From the NCBI GenBank assembly GCA_937868765.1, contig CALMNL010000005.1, forward strand, positions 366,957 through 430,956: a stretch of DNA of 64,000 bases, in the 5' to 3' direction. The translations under genes and the position numbers were made by a program. Below the pieces are notes generated by a model. It ran no database searches. It was not told where the DNA came from and saw nothing but the letters and a program-made list of their open reading frames with translations. Within the stretch, counting starts at the first letter, position 1, and each line of letters opens with the position of its first letter. Source of the stretch: an uncultured Desulfatitalea sp. (GTDB lineage: Bacteria > Desulfobacterota > Desulfobacteria > Desulfobacterales > Desulfosarcinaceae). Shown piece by piece: positions 57,115-64,000 of the stretch.

Positions 57115-59235
57115 TCATCCGGCCGCCGCCATTTCTTCTTCCTCGATGCCGCTGAGCAGCTTCTGGACATCCAGGATCAAGGCCACGGTGCCGTCCCCCA
57201 GGATGGTGGCGCCCGAGATCTCGGGGATGTTCTTGTAAAGGCTGTTCATGGTCTTGATGACGATCTGGTGCTCGCCGATCACCCGGTCCACGACGATGCC
57301 CACGCGCCGGCCGGCGACCTCGTTGATCACCACCTGTTCGAAGACCGGGGCTTGGCCCGTGATGGCGAAGCGCTCGCGCAAGGGCACGAAGGGCACGATC
57401 TGGCCGCGGATGTTCAGGATGTTGCGGCCGTGGGTCTTCTGCAGATCTTCGCGGCTCAACTCCACGCACTCTTCGATGGACGAGAGCGGCAGCACGTACT
57501 TGTTCGTGTCGATCTCCACCAGCAGTCCGTCGATGATCGCCAGGGTCAGCGGCAGTTTCAGGGTGATGGTGGTGCCCTCCGCCGGCCGGCTGTTGAGTTC
57601 GATGGCCCCGCGCAGGCTCTCCAGACTGCGCTTGACCACGTCCATGCCCACCCCCCGGCCCGAGACATTGGTGACCGTGCCGGCCGTGGAGAAACCGGGC
57701 AGGAAGATCAACTGCAGCAGCTCCTTGTCGCTGCGCTCGGCCTCGGGGGCCAGCAAGCCCTTTTCCACGGCCTTGCGGCGGATCGCGGCCGGATCGATGC
57801 CCGCGCCGTCGTCGCTGATGTGGATCAACACGTTGGCGCCCGAATGCTCGGCCTTGAGGCGGATCACTCCCTGCTCGGGCTTACCGGCCAGGCGACGCCG
57901 TTCGGGCGTCTCGATGCCGTGGTCGATGCTGTTGCGCAGGATGTGCACCAGCGGATCGTTGAGCTGTTCGATGACCGTCTTGTCCAGCTCGGTGTCGCCA
58001 CCTTCGGTCTTGAGCAGAATGGTTTTGCCCAGCTCGCTGGAAAGATCGCGCACCAATCGGCGCAGTTTGCTGAAGGTCACGTCGATGGGCAGCATGCGGA
58101 TGCTCAAGGTGTTGTCGCGCAGTTCGTCGGTGAGCCGCTCGACCACTTCGCTGATGCCCAGCAGCTCCGGATCGCGCGAGTGAACCGCTTTCTGGTTCAG
58201 GCGCGCCTGCACCGTGACCAGTTCGCCGACCAGATTGACCAGTTGGTCGAGCTTTTCCGCCGCCACACGGACGCTGCCGGCAGTCGTCTGCTGTTCGCGC
58301 CGGGCCCGGGCCGTCTGCACGTACTCCTGCTCGGCCAGGGCCGAACTCACCTTCTCGGCACTTACCTGCCGGTTTTCCACCAGGATCTGGCCGAGGCGCT
58401 GCTGGCGCTGCAGGGCCGCATCCACTGCTTCGGGGGATAAGTCGCCACGCGCCACCAGGATTTCGCCGATGCGCGGTGAGACAGGCCTTTGGGCATCGCT
58501 CTCCAGATGCTCGATGAGTTCGATGGTCAGGTCGCAGGCGCCTTCCACGAAGATAAAGACATCCTGGACGGCCTCGATGGAGCGTTCGGTGGTCAGCAGA
58601 ATATCCCAGGAGAGGTAGCAGGATTCGGGATCGAACGCCTCGGGAGCAGGCAGCCGGTCCAGGTGAAGCATCGTGCGGCAAGGGCCCAGACCCTCCAGTT
58701 CGGCCAGCAGCGCCAGGGGATTGGTGCCGTTTTGGAACAGGGTGTCGTGGGGTGCGAAGCGGATCCGGTAGATCTTATCGGCGCCCGCGCCGCGGTGCTC
58801 CCCAAAAATGGGCTCCCATGCCGGTTTCGTCGCTGCTTCCGGTTCGGGCGACGGCTGCGTATTTTCCAGAATATTCCGGAATCCCTTCAGGATGGCGGCG
58901 CCTTGCTCGTGATTCAACCGGACCGGATCGTCGGCGTATTCGAGCATGTGCTTGATATGGTCCCGGGCTTGCAGGGCCAGGTTCACCAGGGGGGGCGTCA
59001 CGATGATCCGGCCGTCGCGCACCCGGTCGAAGACCGTCTCCACGTCGTGGGTGAACTCGGCGATGGCATCGAAGCCGAACATGGCGCCCGAACCTTTGAT
59101 GGTGTGCATGGCGCGGAAGACCCGGTCGACCAGCTCCATATCGTCCGAATTGGTCTCCAGCTCCAGCAGCGATATTTCCAGTTCGGCCAGCAGGTCATAG
59201 GCTTCGACGCGGTAGGCCTCTCGTTGCATATCCAT
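57115..59235 (-). CDS. cheA: Chemotaxis histidine kinase CheA
   Basis: A 706-residue kinase at the core of the pathway. P1 (HPt) has phospho-acceptor His44 in RAMHTIKGSGAMFG. A middle region includes a P2-like segment and a helical part (LVARGDLSPEAVDAALQRQQ). The P3 dimerisation helix, the P4 ATPase (LVHILRNSIDHGIETPERR, ISDDGAGID, FSTAGTVTNVSGRGVGMDVV) and the P5 CheW-like domain (IVDRVIGEHQIVIKTMN) follow. ATG 59235 has GAGGAGAAGC upstream. It starts 3 bases after the STAS gene. Confidence 0.97.
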   Translation of the reverse strand: MDMQREAYRVEAYDLLAELEISLLELETNSDDMELVDRVFRAMHTIKGSGAMFGFDAIAEFTHDVETVFDRVRDGRIIVTPPLVNLALQARDHIKHMLEYADDPVRLNHEQGAAILKGFRNILENTQPSPEPEAATKPAWEPIFGEHRGAGADKIYRIRFAPHDTLFQNGTNPLALLAELEGLGPCRTMLHLDRLPAPEAFDPESCYLSWDILLTTERSIEAVQDVFIFVEGACDLTIELIEHLESDAQRPVSPRIGEILVARGDLSPEAVDAALQRQQRLGQILVENRQVSAEKVSSALAEQEYVQTARARREQQTTAGSVRVAAEKLDQLVNLVGELVTVQARLNQKAVHSRDPELLGISEVVERLTDELRDNTLSIRMLPIDVTFSKLRRLVRDLSSELGKTILLKTEGGDTELDKTVIEQLNDPLVHILRNSIDHGIETPERRRLAGKPEQGVIRLKAEHSGANVLIHISDDGAGIDPAAIRRKAVEKGLLAPEAERSDKELLQLIFLPGFSTAGTVTNVSGRGVGMDVVKRSLESLRGAIELNSRPAEGTTITLKLPLTLAIIDGLLVEIDTNKYVLPLSSIEECVELSREDLQKTHGRNILNIRGQIVPFVPLRERFAITGQAPVFEQVVINEVAGRRVGIVVDRVIGEHQIVIKTMNSLYKNIPEISGATILGDGTVALILDVQKLLSGIEEEEMAAAG

Positions 59236-59238
59236 GGC

Positions 59239-59553
59239 TTATGCTTCTCCTCGGCCGGCCGGCAAGCCGTCGGCAGCCAGACCCGAAAGGCGCATGGCCT
59301 CGCGCACAGGATCGGAGATGCCGCTGATCCGACACGCTTCCCCGCGCCTGGCCAGTGCTTTCTGGATCTGGCATAGTATTTGTATTCCCGCGCCGTCGCA
59401 GCTTTCCACGGCCGTCAGGTCGATCTCCAGCGGACCGGGCGCCTGCAGCAGCGGATGAATGCCGCCCCAGACGGCGGCCGCTTCCCAGATACTCAGCGCC
59501 CCGCTGATGCGCACCCGATTTCGTCCATCGATGGTTTCATTTTGTACCGGCAT
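59239..59553 (-). CDS. STAS-domain protein in the che cluster
   Basis: A 104-residue single-domain protein of the STAS (anti-sigma-factor antagonist) type, with VRISGALSIWEAAAVW, LEIDLTAVESCDGAGIQILCQI and a C-terminal helix. The usual phospho-Ser of SpoIIAA-like proteins aligns with the SCDGAG region, where the order is Ser-Cys-Asp. Its gene lies between the soluble receptor and cheA, 3 bases from cheA. It may be a scaffold or phospho-switch in this pathway; the role is not known. Confidence 0.88.
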   Translation of the reverse strand: MPVQNETIDGRNRVRISGALSIWEAAAVWGGIHPLLQAPGPLEIDLTAVESCDGAGIQILCQIQKALARRGEACRISGISDPVREAMRLSGLAADGLPAGRGEA

Positions 59554-59581
59554 GCAAGTCTCCCCTATCGCCAGAATTCCT

Positions 59582-61549
59582 TCAAAAAAGCTCTACATTA
59601 TCGTCCATTGCTTCTGCTTCGTCTCGAGCGACAGCCGCCTGAGCGGCGGCTGGACCGCCATGGAACGCCTGGAGGTGGGCATCGCGCTCGCGCTGCATGG
59701 TGTAGCGTTCCAGAATGTTCTTCTCTTCGGCCATCCATTCGGCATCCACGGCTTCGGCAAAAGGATGCAACCGCTCGCCCATTCTGGTCAGCGCGCCGTG
59801 ATGGCGGCGGCAGACCTCCAGCAGGCGGTCGAAGAAATCGATCCGGCGGCGGCTCTGGCCGATCTTCTCCTGGAGCCGGCGGCCCATATCCAGGGCGCTT
59901 TGGGACCGGGTCTTGAAAAGGGTGCTGGCCTCGGCGAATCGATCGATGCCGGCCCGCAGCCGCTCGCCGGCCGAATCGGCCGTGGTGTTTTCATCCTGGT
60001 CGCGCCGCCCCATGGTCTGGGAGGCCGCGGCGATCTCTTCCATGATGCCGGTGACCGACTGGATGGTGGCATTGGATTGTTCGGCCAGGTCTTTCATCTC
60101 GTTGACGATGGCCTCGATGGCCTTGCCCGTATCGCCCAGATGGGTGGCTTTGATCACCGCGTTCAGGGCCTTGTTGCGGATCTCGAAATTGATCTCGCGG
60201 ACCTTTTCGATGTGCCGGTCCATTTCGGTAACCGTGCGCACCGTCAATTCCCGGGCCGTATCGAGCCGCTGGAGGTCGGCGTTGCCCGCTGCGAACAGCG
60301 AGATCAACTGCTCCAGGGCGCGTTTCAAAACCACCACCGGATGGTGGCCGCTGTTGGTGTTCAGGGCGCCGCGCCCACGACCGCAGGAGGTTTCCAACCC
60401 CTCCGGCTGGGCCACCGAGTGGACCGCCGCGGCCAGCTTTTCCAGTGCCGTGACGCTCTTGGCGCGGGTGTCGGCGACATCCTCGATGATGGTTTGCAGG
60501 TGGGTGAGCTGAATGCGGTTGATGCCGTACACCTTGCCATAGATGGCGGACAAGGCGGGTGGGGGCAGCGCGATGGCGGTGGCGGTCTGGAGCAGGTCCA
60601 CCGCCTCTTCCAGGGCCTGGCGCATATGGGCCACCCGCTGGGTGATGTTATCGTGGATCTGGATTCCCACCACCAGCCGGCCCACCTGATCGCCGATTTC
60701 AGCGGCCTTGACGCCGACGCCGTCCATGATGGCCATGGTGAGCCGGGTCAGCTTGTCCACCTCGGCCAGGGAGTTGTGGACCGTGATCTGGACCGCGCCG
60801 ATCAAGCCTTCCAGATGGCCCATGCGGCTGCCGATCTCGGCCTGGATGGCGTCCATGCGCTTTTGGGCCTCGCCCGCATCGTCGCGGATATCGCCGGCCA
60901 CCCCATGAACCGTCTGAGCCAGCTGGGTGATCTCCTCGGCCAGGGCCTGGAAGTTGCCCTTGGCCAACTCGCTGCGGGCGCTCTCGATGCTGATGTTCAG
61001 ACCCACCATCTTCAAGTTCTTGGCCACTTGCTTGAAGCCGGCATTCTGCTGGAGCAACGAAGCCAGATCGGCATGGATGGTGTTCAGGCCGGTCAGATCC
61101 TCGGCCAGTTGGCTGCGGCGCCGGCTCAGCTCGGCCAGGGCATGGGCCGCGTGGGACTGGATTTCCTCGAGGGCGGACTGGATGGTCGGCTCCTGGTCCG
61201 TGGCCAGCAGCGCGACCACAAACCGGGTCAGTTCCTGGGCTTCGGCGTGGATGGTGCCCAGTTGCTGTCCCAAGCCCAGGAAATCGGGTTCGATCCGGGC
61301 GCAGATTTCGGTGAGCGCCGCCGCTGTCTGGTTGAAATCGGCCATAAGCCGGCCGGCCGGCATGTCCACGGCCGGTGCGGTGCATGCAGCGGAAGGTGCC
61401 GGCGCATCGACGGGGGCGGCCTCCTGGCCCGGGGCCCCGGTTGCCGGGAAGGCCGAACGCCGGCCGAACCACCGGCCCAGCCGGTCGATGCCGAAGGCAA
61501 GCCCGCGGCGCCAAACCCCTTCGCGTTGCGCTGCTGATGATAGGCCCAT
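59582..61549 (-). CDS. Cytosolic chemoreceptor-like protein with two degenerate signalling tips
   Basis: A 655-residue, almost wholly helical coiled-coil protein with no transmembrane segment. Two regions resemble the MCP hairpin tip: KMVGLNISIESARSELAKGN followed by ALAEEITQLA (about 195-230), and FEIRNKALNAVIKATHLGDTG followed by IVNEMKDLAEQS (about 465-500). Both depart from the MCP consensus, so coupling to CheA/CheW may be altered. N-terminal residues 30-60 are Pro/Ala-rich. It lies between a receiver gene and the STAS gene. It could organise or modulate the array. It is not a canonical MCP. Confidence 0.85.
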   Translation of the reverse strand: MGLSSAAQREGVWRRGLAFGIDRLGRWFGRRSAFPATGAPGQEAAPVDAPAPSAACTAPAVDMPAGRLMADFNQTAAALTEICARIEPDFLGLGQQLGTIHAEAQELTRFVVALLATDQEPTIQSALEEIQSHAAHALAELSRRRSQLAEDLTGLNTIHADLASLLQQNAGFKQVAKNLKMVGLNISIESARSELAKGNFQALAEEITQLAQTVHGVAGDIRDDAGEAQKRMDAIQAEIGSRMGHLEGLIGAVQITVHNSLAEVDKLTRLTMAIMDGVGVKAAEIGDQVGRLVVGIQIHDNITQRVAHMRQALEEAVDLLQTATAIALPPPALSAIYGKVYGINRIQLTHLQTIIEDVADTRAKSVTALEKLAAAVHSVAQPEGLETSCGRGRGALNTNSGHHPVVVLKRALEQLISLFAAGNADLQRLDTARELTVRTVTEMDRHIEKVREINFEIRNKALNAVIKATHLGDTGKAIEAIVNEMKDLAEQSNATIQSVTGIMEEIAAASQTMGRRDQDENTTADSAGERLRAGIDRFAEASTLFKTRSQSALDMGRRLQEKIGQSRRRIDFFDRLLEVCRRHHGALTRMGERLHPFAEAVDAEWMAEEKNILERYTMQRERDAHLQAFHGGPAAAQAAVARDEAEAMDDNVELF

Positions 61550-61742
61550 GTAAGAAAATCCTAGAAATTTCCAACCGCTGGCAGCCAGCGAGCGACTCGG
61601 CGGCTGCTTAGGCTGAGTTTATTTGCGTAATCGAAATGTTACAGGGGAAGATCCCAACCGAAACAGCATCTTCAGGTCCGTTCTAACCTTGCTTTCATTA
61701 ATATTATCGGTTTATGCCAGTAATTCTTTAATCGACCGGGGC

Positions 61743-62132
61743 TTATGGCCCTTTCCCTGAGGCGATTTTAATCAAAGCGGATTTTGCCGCTGCCAGCATT
61801 TCCGCCATATTTACCGGCTTGATGAAGGCCCTTTCGAATTCGGCCAGCCTGAATTCGTCGAGTTCATAAAGCACATCGTATCCGCTAATTGCGAAACACA
61901 CATTCCGGGGACTTGCCTGGCGAATATGGCGGCACAGATCGATACCGCTCATGTCCGGCAGATACAAATCCAAGAAGAATAACCGGCAGGATGTTTTTGG
62001 CAGCATCGCAACGGCCTCTTCGGCGCTTTGAGCAGTACAGATGCTGTAACCGGCTTGGGAAAACCCCTTCAGGAAAAGATTCCGGATGGGCGCTTCATCA
62101 TCAACCACCATGATCTGGGATGCGGTCATCAT
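61743..62132 (-). CDS. Single-domain response regulator
   Basis: A 129-residue receiver: acidic pair Asp11/12 (VVDDEAP), phospho-acceptor Asp55 (LFFLDLYLPDMSG), Ser in FAISGYD at the switch position, and Lys in AFIKPVN. It lies 21 bases after cheW and starts at MMTASQ; the second Met is equally possible. It is separated from the soluble receptor gene by a 193-base gap in which I found no clear promoter or terminator. Confidence 0.92.
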   Translation of the reverse strand: MMTASQIMVVDDEAPIRNLFLKGFSQAGYSICTAQSAEEAVAMLPKTSCRLFFLDLYLPDMSGIDLCRHIRQASPRNVCFAISGYDVLYELDEFRLAEFERAFIKPVNMAEMLAAAKSALIKIASGKGP

Positions 62133-62153
62133 CGGTATTCCAATCCGTCGAAG

Positions 62154-62675
62154 CTATGCGGCCGTTTGTGCCCTATTCTCCTCCACAGTGGTCCCTTCCG
62201 GGCGCACCAAAGCCAGCTCTTCGGCCGAGAAGATACGGTCCACGTTCAGGATGATGATGAACTCGTCGTTGTGCTTGCCGATGCCCCTGATGAACGCGGT
62301 GTTCCACCTGGCCCCGACCTTGGGCGGCGGCTCGATGGCCGTCGGATCGATATCCATGACGTTGTGCACCGCGTCGGCCAGGGTGCCGATGATGCTCAGG
62401 CTGCCGTCCAGGGTGATCTCCATGACCACGATGCGGGTGTCCTTGGTGCGTTCGCTCGCGGACAGGCCGAATTTCAAGCGCAGATCCACCACCGGCACGA
62501 CGCTGCCGCGCACGTTGATCACCCCGCGCATGAACTCCGGCGCCCGGGGCACTTTGGTGATGGTGGTGACGTCCAGGATCTCGCGCACCTGGGAGACATC
62601 GATGGCGAACATCTCCTCACCCAGCTTGAAGGTCAGGTAGTGATGCAGCACGGTTTTACTTTTTTGCTCGGACAT
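62154..62675 (-). CDS. cheW: Chemotaxis coupling protein CheW
   Basis: A 173-residue adaptor linking receptors to CheA: LTFKLGEEMFAIDVSQVREIL, MRGVINVRGSVVPVVDLRLKFGL and the C-terminal IILNVDRIFS are typical of the CheW double beta-barrel. ATG 62675 is chosen for AAGGAAAGGATAAGACC upstream. A further ATG at 62696 overlaps the receptor stop. It is translated right after the MCP gene. Confidence 0.95.
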   Translation of the reverse strand: MSEQKSKTVLHHYLTFKLGEEMFAIDVSQVREILDVTTITKVPRAPEFMRGVINVRGSVVPVVDLRLKFGLSASERTKDTRIVVMEITLDGSLSIIGTLADAVHNVMDIDPTAIEPPPKVGARWNTAFIRGIGKHNDEFIIILNVDRIFSAEELALVRPEGTTVEENRAQTAA

Positions 62676-62695
62676 GGTCTTATCCTTTCCTTGCA

Positions 62696-64000
62696 TTAAA
62701 AACGCTCGAACTCCGTATCCAGATCTTCGCCGTTGCCGGGTTTGCCCATGACAAGGGTGACGCCGCCGGTCTCCCCGTGCTTTTCGGGGCCCCGCCCATT
62801 GCCGTTGCCCTCCTTGGCCGGCCCCTTCTGGAAGTGGGGGTGCAACGCAACGGCCGCTTGTTTCCGCCCGGCCGCTTTGGCCGACAACGCTGATTTCTTA
62901 TTCGCCGGCTGCTGCTCATTGAGCTTGAAGAAGGCGATGGCTTCCTGTAGCTGTTCGGCCTGGCTGGAGAGCTCTTCGGCCGTGGAGGCCATCTCTTCGG
63001 AGGCCGAGGCATTTTGCTGTATGACCTGATCCAATTGCTGGATCGCCTTGTTGACCTGGTCGGCACCGCTGTTCTGTTCGTTGCTGGCGGCGCTGATTTC
63101 CTGGACCAGCTCGGCGGTCTTTTGGATGTCGGGCACCATGCGGGCGAGCATCTCGCCGGCTCTTTCGGCCACTTCCACGCTGGTGGCGGAGAGACGGCTG
63201 ATTTCGCCGGCCGCGGTCTGGCTCCGTTCGGCCAGTTTACGCACTTCCGAGGCCACCACGGCAAAACCCTTGCCGTGCTCACCGGCCCGGGCCGCCTCGA
63301 TGGCGGCGTTCAGGGCCAACAGATCGGTCTGGCGCGCGATCTCCTCGATGATGGAGATCTTCTGGGCGATCTTCTTCATGGCATCTACGGTTTCGGAAAC
63401 AGCCTTGCCGCCGGCCACGGCATCCTCGGCCGATTTGAGGGCGATTTTCTCCGTCTGGACGGCATTGTCGGCGTTCTGCCGGATGTTGGCGGCCATCTGT
63501 TCCATGGAAGAAGAGGCTTCTTCGGCCGAGGCGGCCTGCTCGGTGGCGCCCTGGCTCATCTCTTCGGAGCTGGCACTCAACTCCTGGCTGCCGGAAGCCA
63601 CGTGGTCCGAGGCGGTCTTGACTTCGGCCACGATGCCGTTGAGCCGTTGCAGCATTTCGAGCAGTGCTTTGCCGAGGGCGTCCTTTTCGGACAGGAGCTT
63701 GACGGCGACTGTCAGGTCGCCCCGCGCGATTTTCTGGGCCACGGCCACCGTTTCGCGCAGATTGACGATCATTTTTTCCAGGGCGTGTCCCAGGCTGTCT
63801 TTTTCCGAGAGGACCCGCACGGTGACATCCAGATCGCCCAGGGAGATTTGTTCGGCGATCTTGACCGTGTTTTTGAGGCTGGCGACCATGGCGGTGAGCG
63901 ATTTGCCCAAAGTGTCCTTGTCGGAGAGCACCTGGACGGTCACGCCCAGATCGCCCAGGGAGATTTGTTCGGCGATCTTGACCGTGTTTTTGAGGCTGGC
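62696..64000 (-). CDS. Methyl-accepting chemotaxis protein with tandem HAMP repeats (partial, N-terminus outside window)
   Basis: The C-terminal 434 residues are inside the window; the frame stays open to the right edge. It begins with concatenated HAMP-like units of 39 residues (GDLxVxVxVLSxKDxLGxxL), two complete plus part of a third, then the MCP domain with the tip [38 protein letters not shown]. After a Lys/Gly-rich linker the protein ends DLDTEFERF, an aromatic-acidic end like the CheR/CheD-binding pentapeptide of E. coli receptors. A single open frame with 117-base repeats is clear. It opens the che cluster, before cheW. Confidence 0.94.
   Translation of the reverse strand, partial: ASLKNTVKIAEQISLGDLGVTVQVLSDKDTLGKSLTAMVASLKNTVKIAEQISLGDLDVTVRVLSEKDSLGHALEKMIVNLRETVAVAQKIARGDLTVAVKLLSEKDALGKALLEMLQRLNGIVAEVKTASDHVASGSQELSASSEEMSQGATEQAASAEEASSSMEQMAANIRQNADNAVQTEKIALKSAEDAVAGGKAVSETVDAMKKIAQKISIIEEIARQTDLLALNAAIEAARAGEHGKGFAVVASEVRKLAERSQTAAGEISRLSATSVEVAERAGEMLARMVPDIQKTAELVQEISAASNEQNSGADQVNKAIQQLDQVIQQNASASEEMASTAEELSSQAEQLQEAIAFFKLNEQQPANKKSALSAKAAGRKQAAVALHPHFQKGPAKEGNGNGRGPEKHGETGGVTLVMGKPGNGEDLDTEFERF
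63829..64000 (-). repeat. Near-identical 117-bp tandem repeat within the MCP gene
   Basis: Bases 63829-63883 and 63946-64000 are identical over 55 bases, with a period of 117 (39 codons). The match runs off the window edge, so more copies may follow. Protein identity between the first two units is high, and the third is diverged. Confidence 0.9.

Overview
The window reads as chromosomal DNA of a strictly anaerobic, sulfate-reducing member of the Desulfobacterota. Desulfobacteraceae/Desulfosarcinaceae is my inference from the gene set, not a database result. The anchor is dsrA-dsrB-dsrD followed by a CbiA/DsrN-type amidase. It is supported by a tungsten-type aldehyde oxidoreductase, an AcsE-like corrinoid methyltransferase and an octaheme cytochrome c. 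The DNA is GC-rich and densely coded. I saw no insertion sequence, CRISPR array, prophage, tRNA or rRNA.

Layout. 1-2.2 kb: two secreted hypotheticals and a convergent dapA. 2.5-9 kb: TPR protein, a possible kinase-fold protein, dsrAB, a hairpin, dsrD and cbiA/dsrN. 9-14.2 kb: a SAM-I riboswitch, then metY-metX-metW, an exported Fe-superoxide dismutase and an RlmN-type radical SAM methyltransferase, all tightly packed. 14.2-21 kb: PPOX and PilZ proteins, amidohydrolase, AcsE-like enzyme, a VWA/double-OmpA surface protein and a GatZ-like protein. 21-34.8 kb: large membrane patatin, SLC13-type transporter, secreted possible toroid enzyme, HAO-like octaheme cytochrome, cardiolipin synthase, AOR-family enzyme, thioesterase and a small secreted protein. 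34.9-40.3 kb: aromatic operon aroF-aroB-MFS-aminotransferase behind an apparent leader-peptide attenuator. 40.3-44.7 kb (minus): biotin-synthase-like radical SAM protein, ABC importer of the NMT1/SsuA type, and uppP. 44.9-49.5 kb: YkgJ-type protein, HerA-like ATPase, and an enlarged YeiH-type transporter with a small membrane protein. 49.6-64 kb (minus): secreted TPR protein, then a chemosensory cluster transcribed MCP-cheW-RR-soluble receptor-STAS-cheA-cheD-histidine kinase-RR-cheB-cheY-cheR.

Most interesting observations. (1) The aroF leader encodes a 26-codon peptide rich in Phe and Trp. It overlaps mutually exclusive hairpins ending in a textbook terminator, so it looks like a trp-style attenuator for DAHP synthase. 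(2) A 65-bp sequence (62/65 identical) sits exactly 13 bp upstream of a TTGACA box in front of both the SAM-riboswitch met operon and the attenuated aro operon, a shared promoter module. (3) A radical SAM/ABC-importer operon has a CxxC-containing binding protein. (4) A cytosolic chemoreceptor-like protein has two degenerate signalling tips, and the neighbouring MCP carries near-identical tandem HAMP repeats. All calls rest on reading the sequence; no searches were run.
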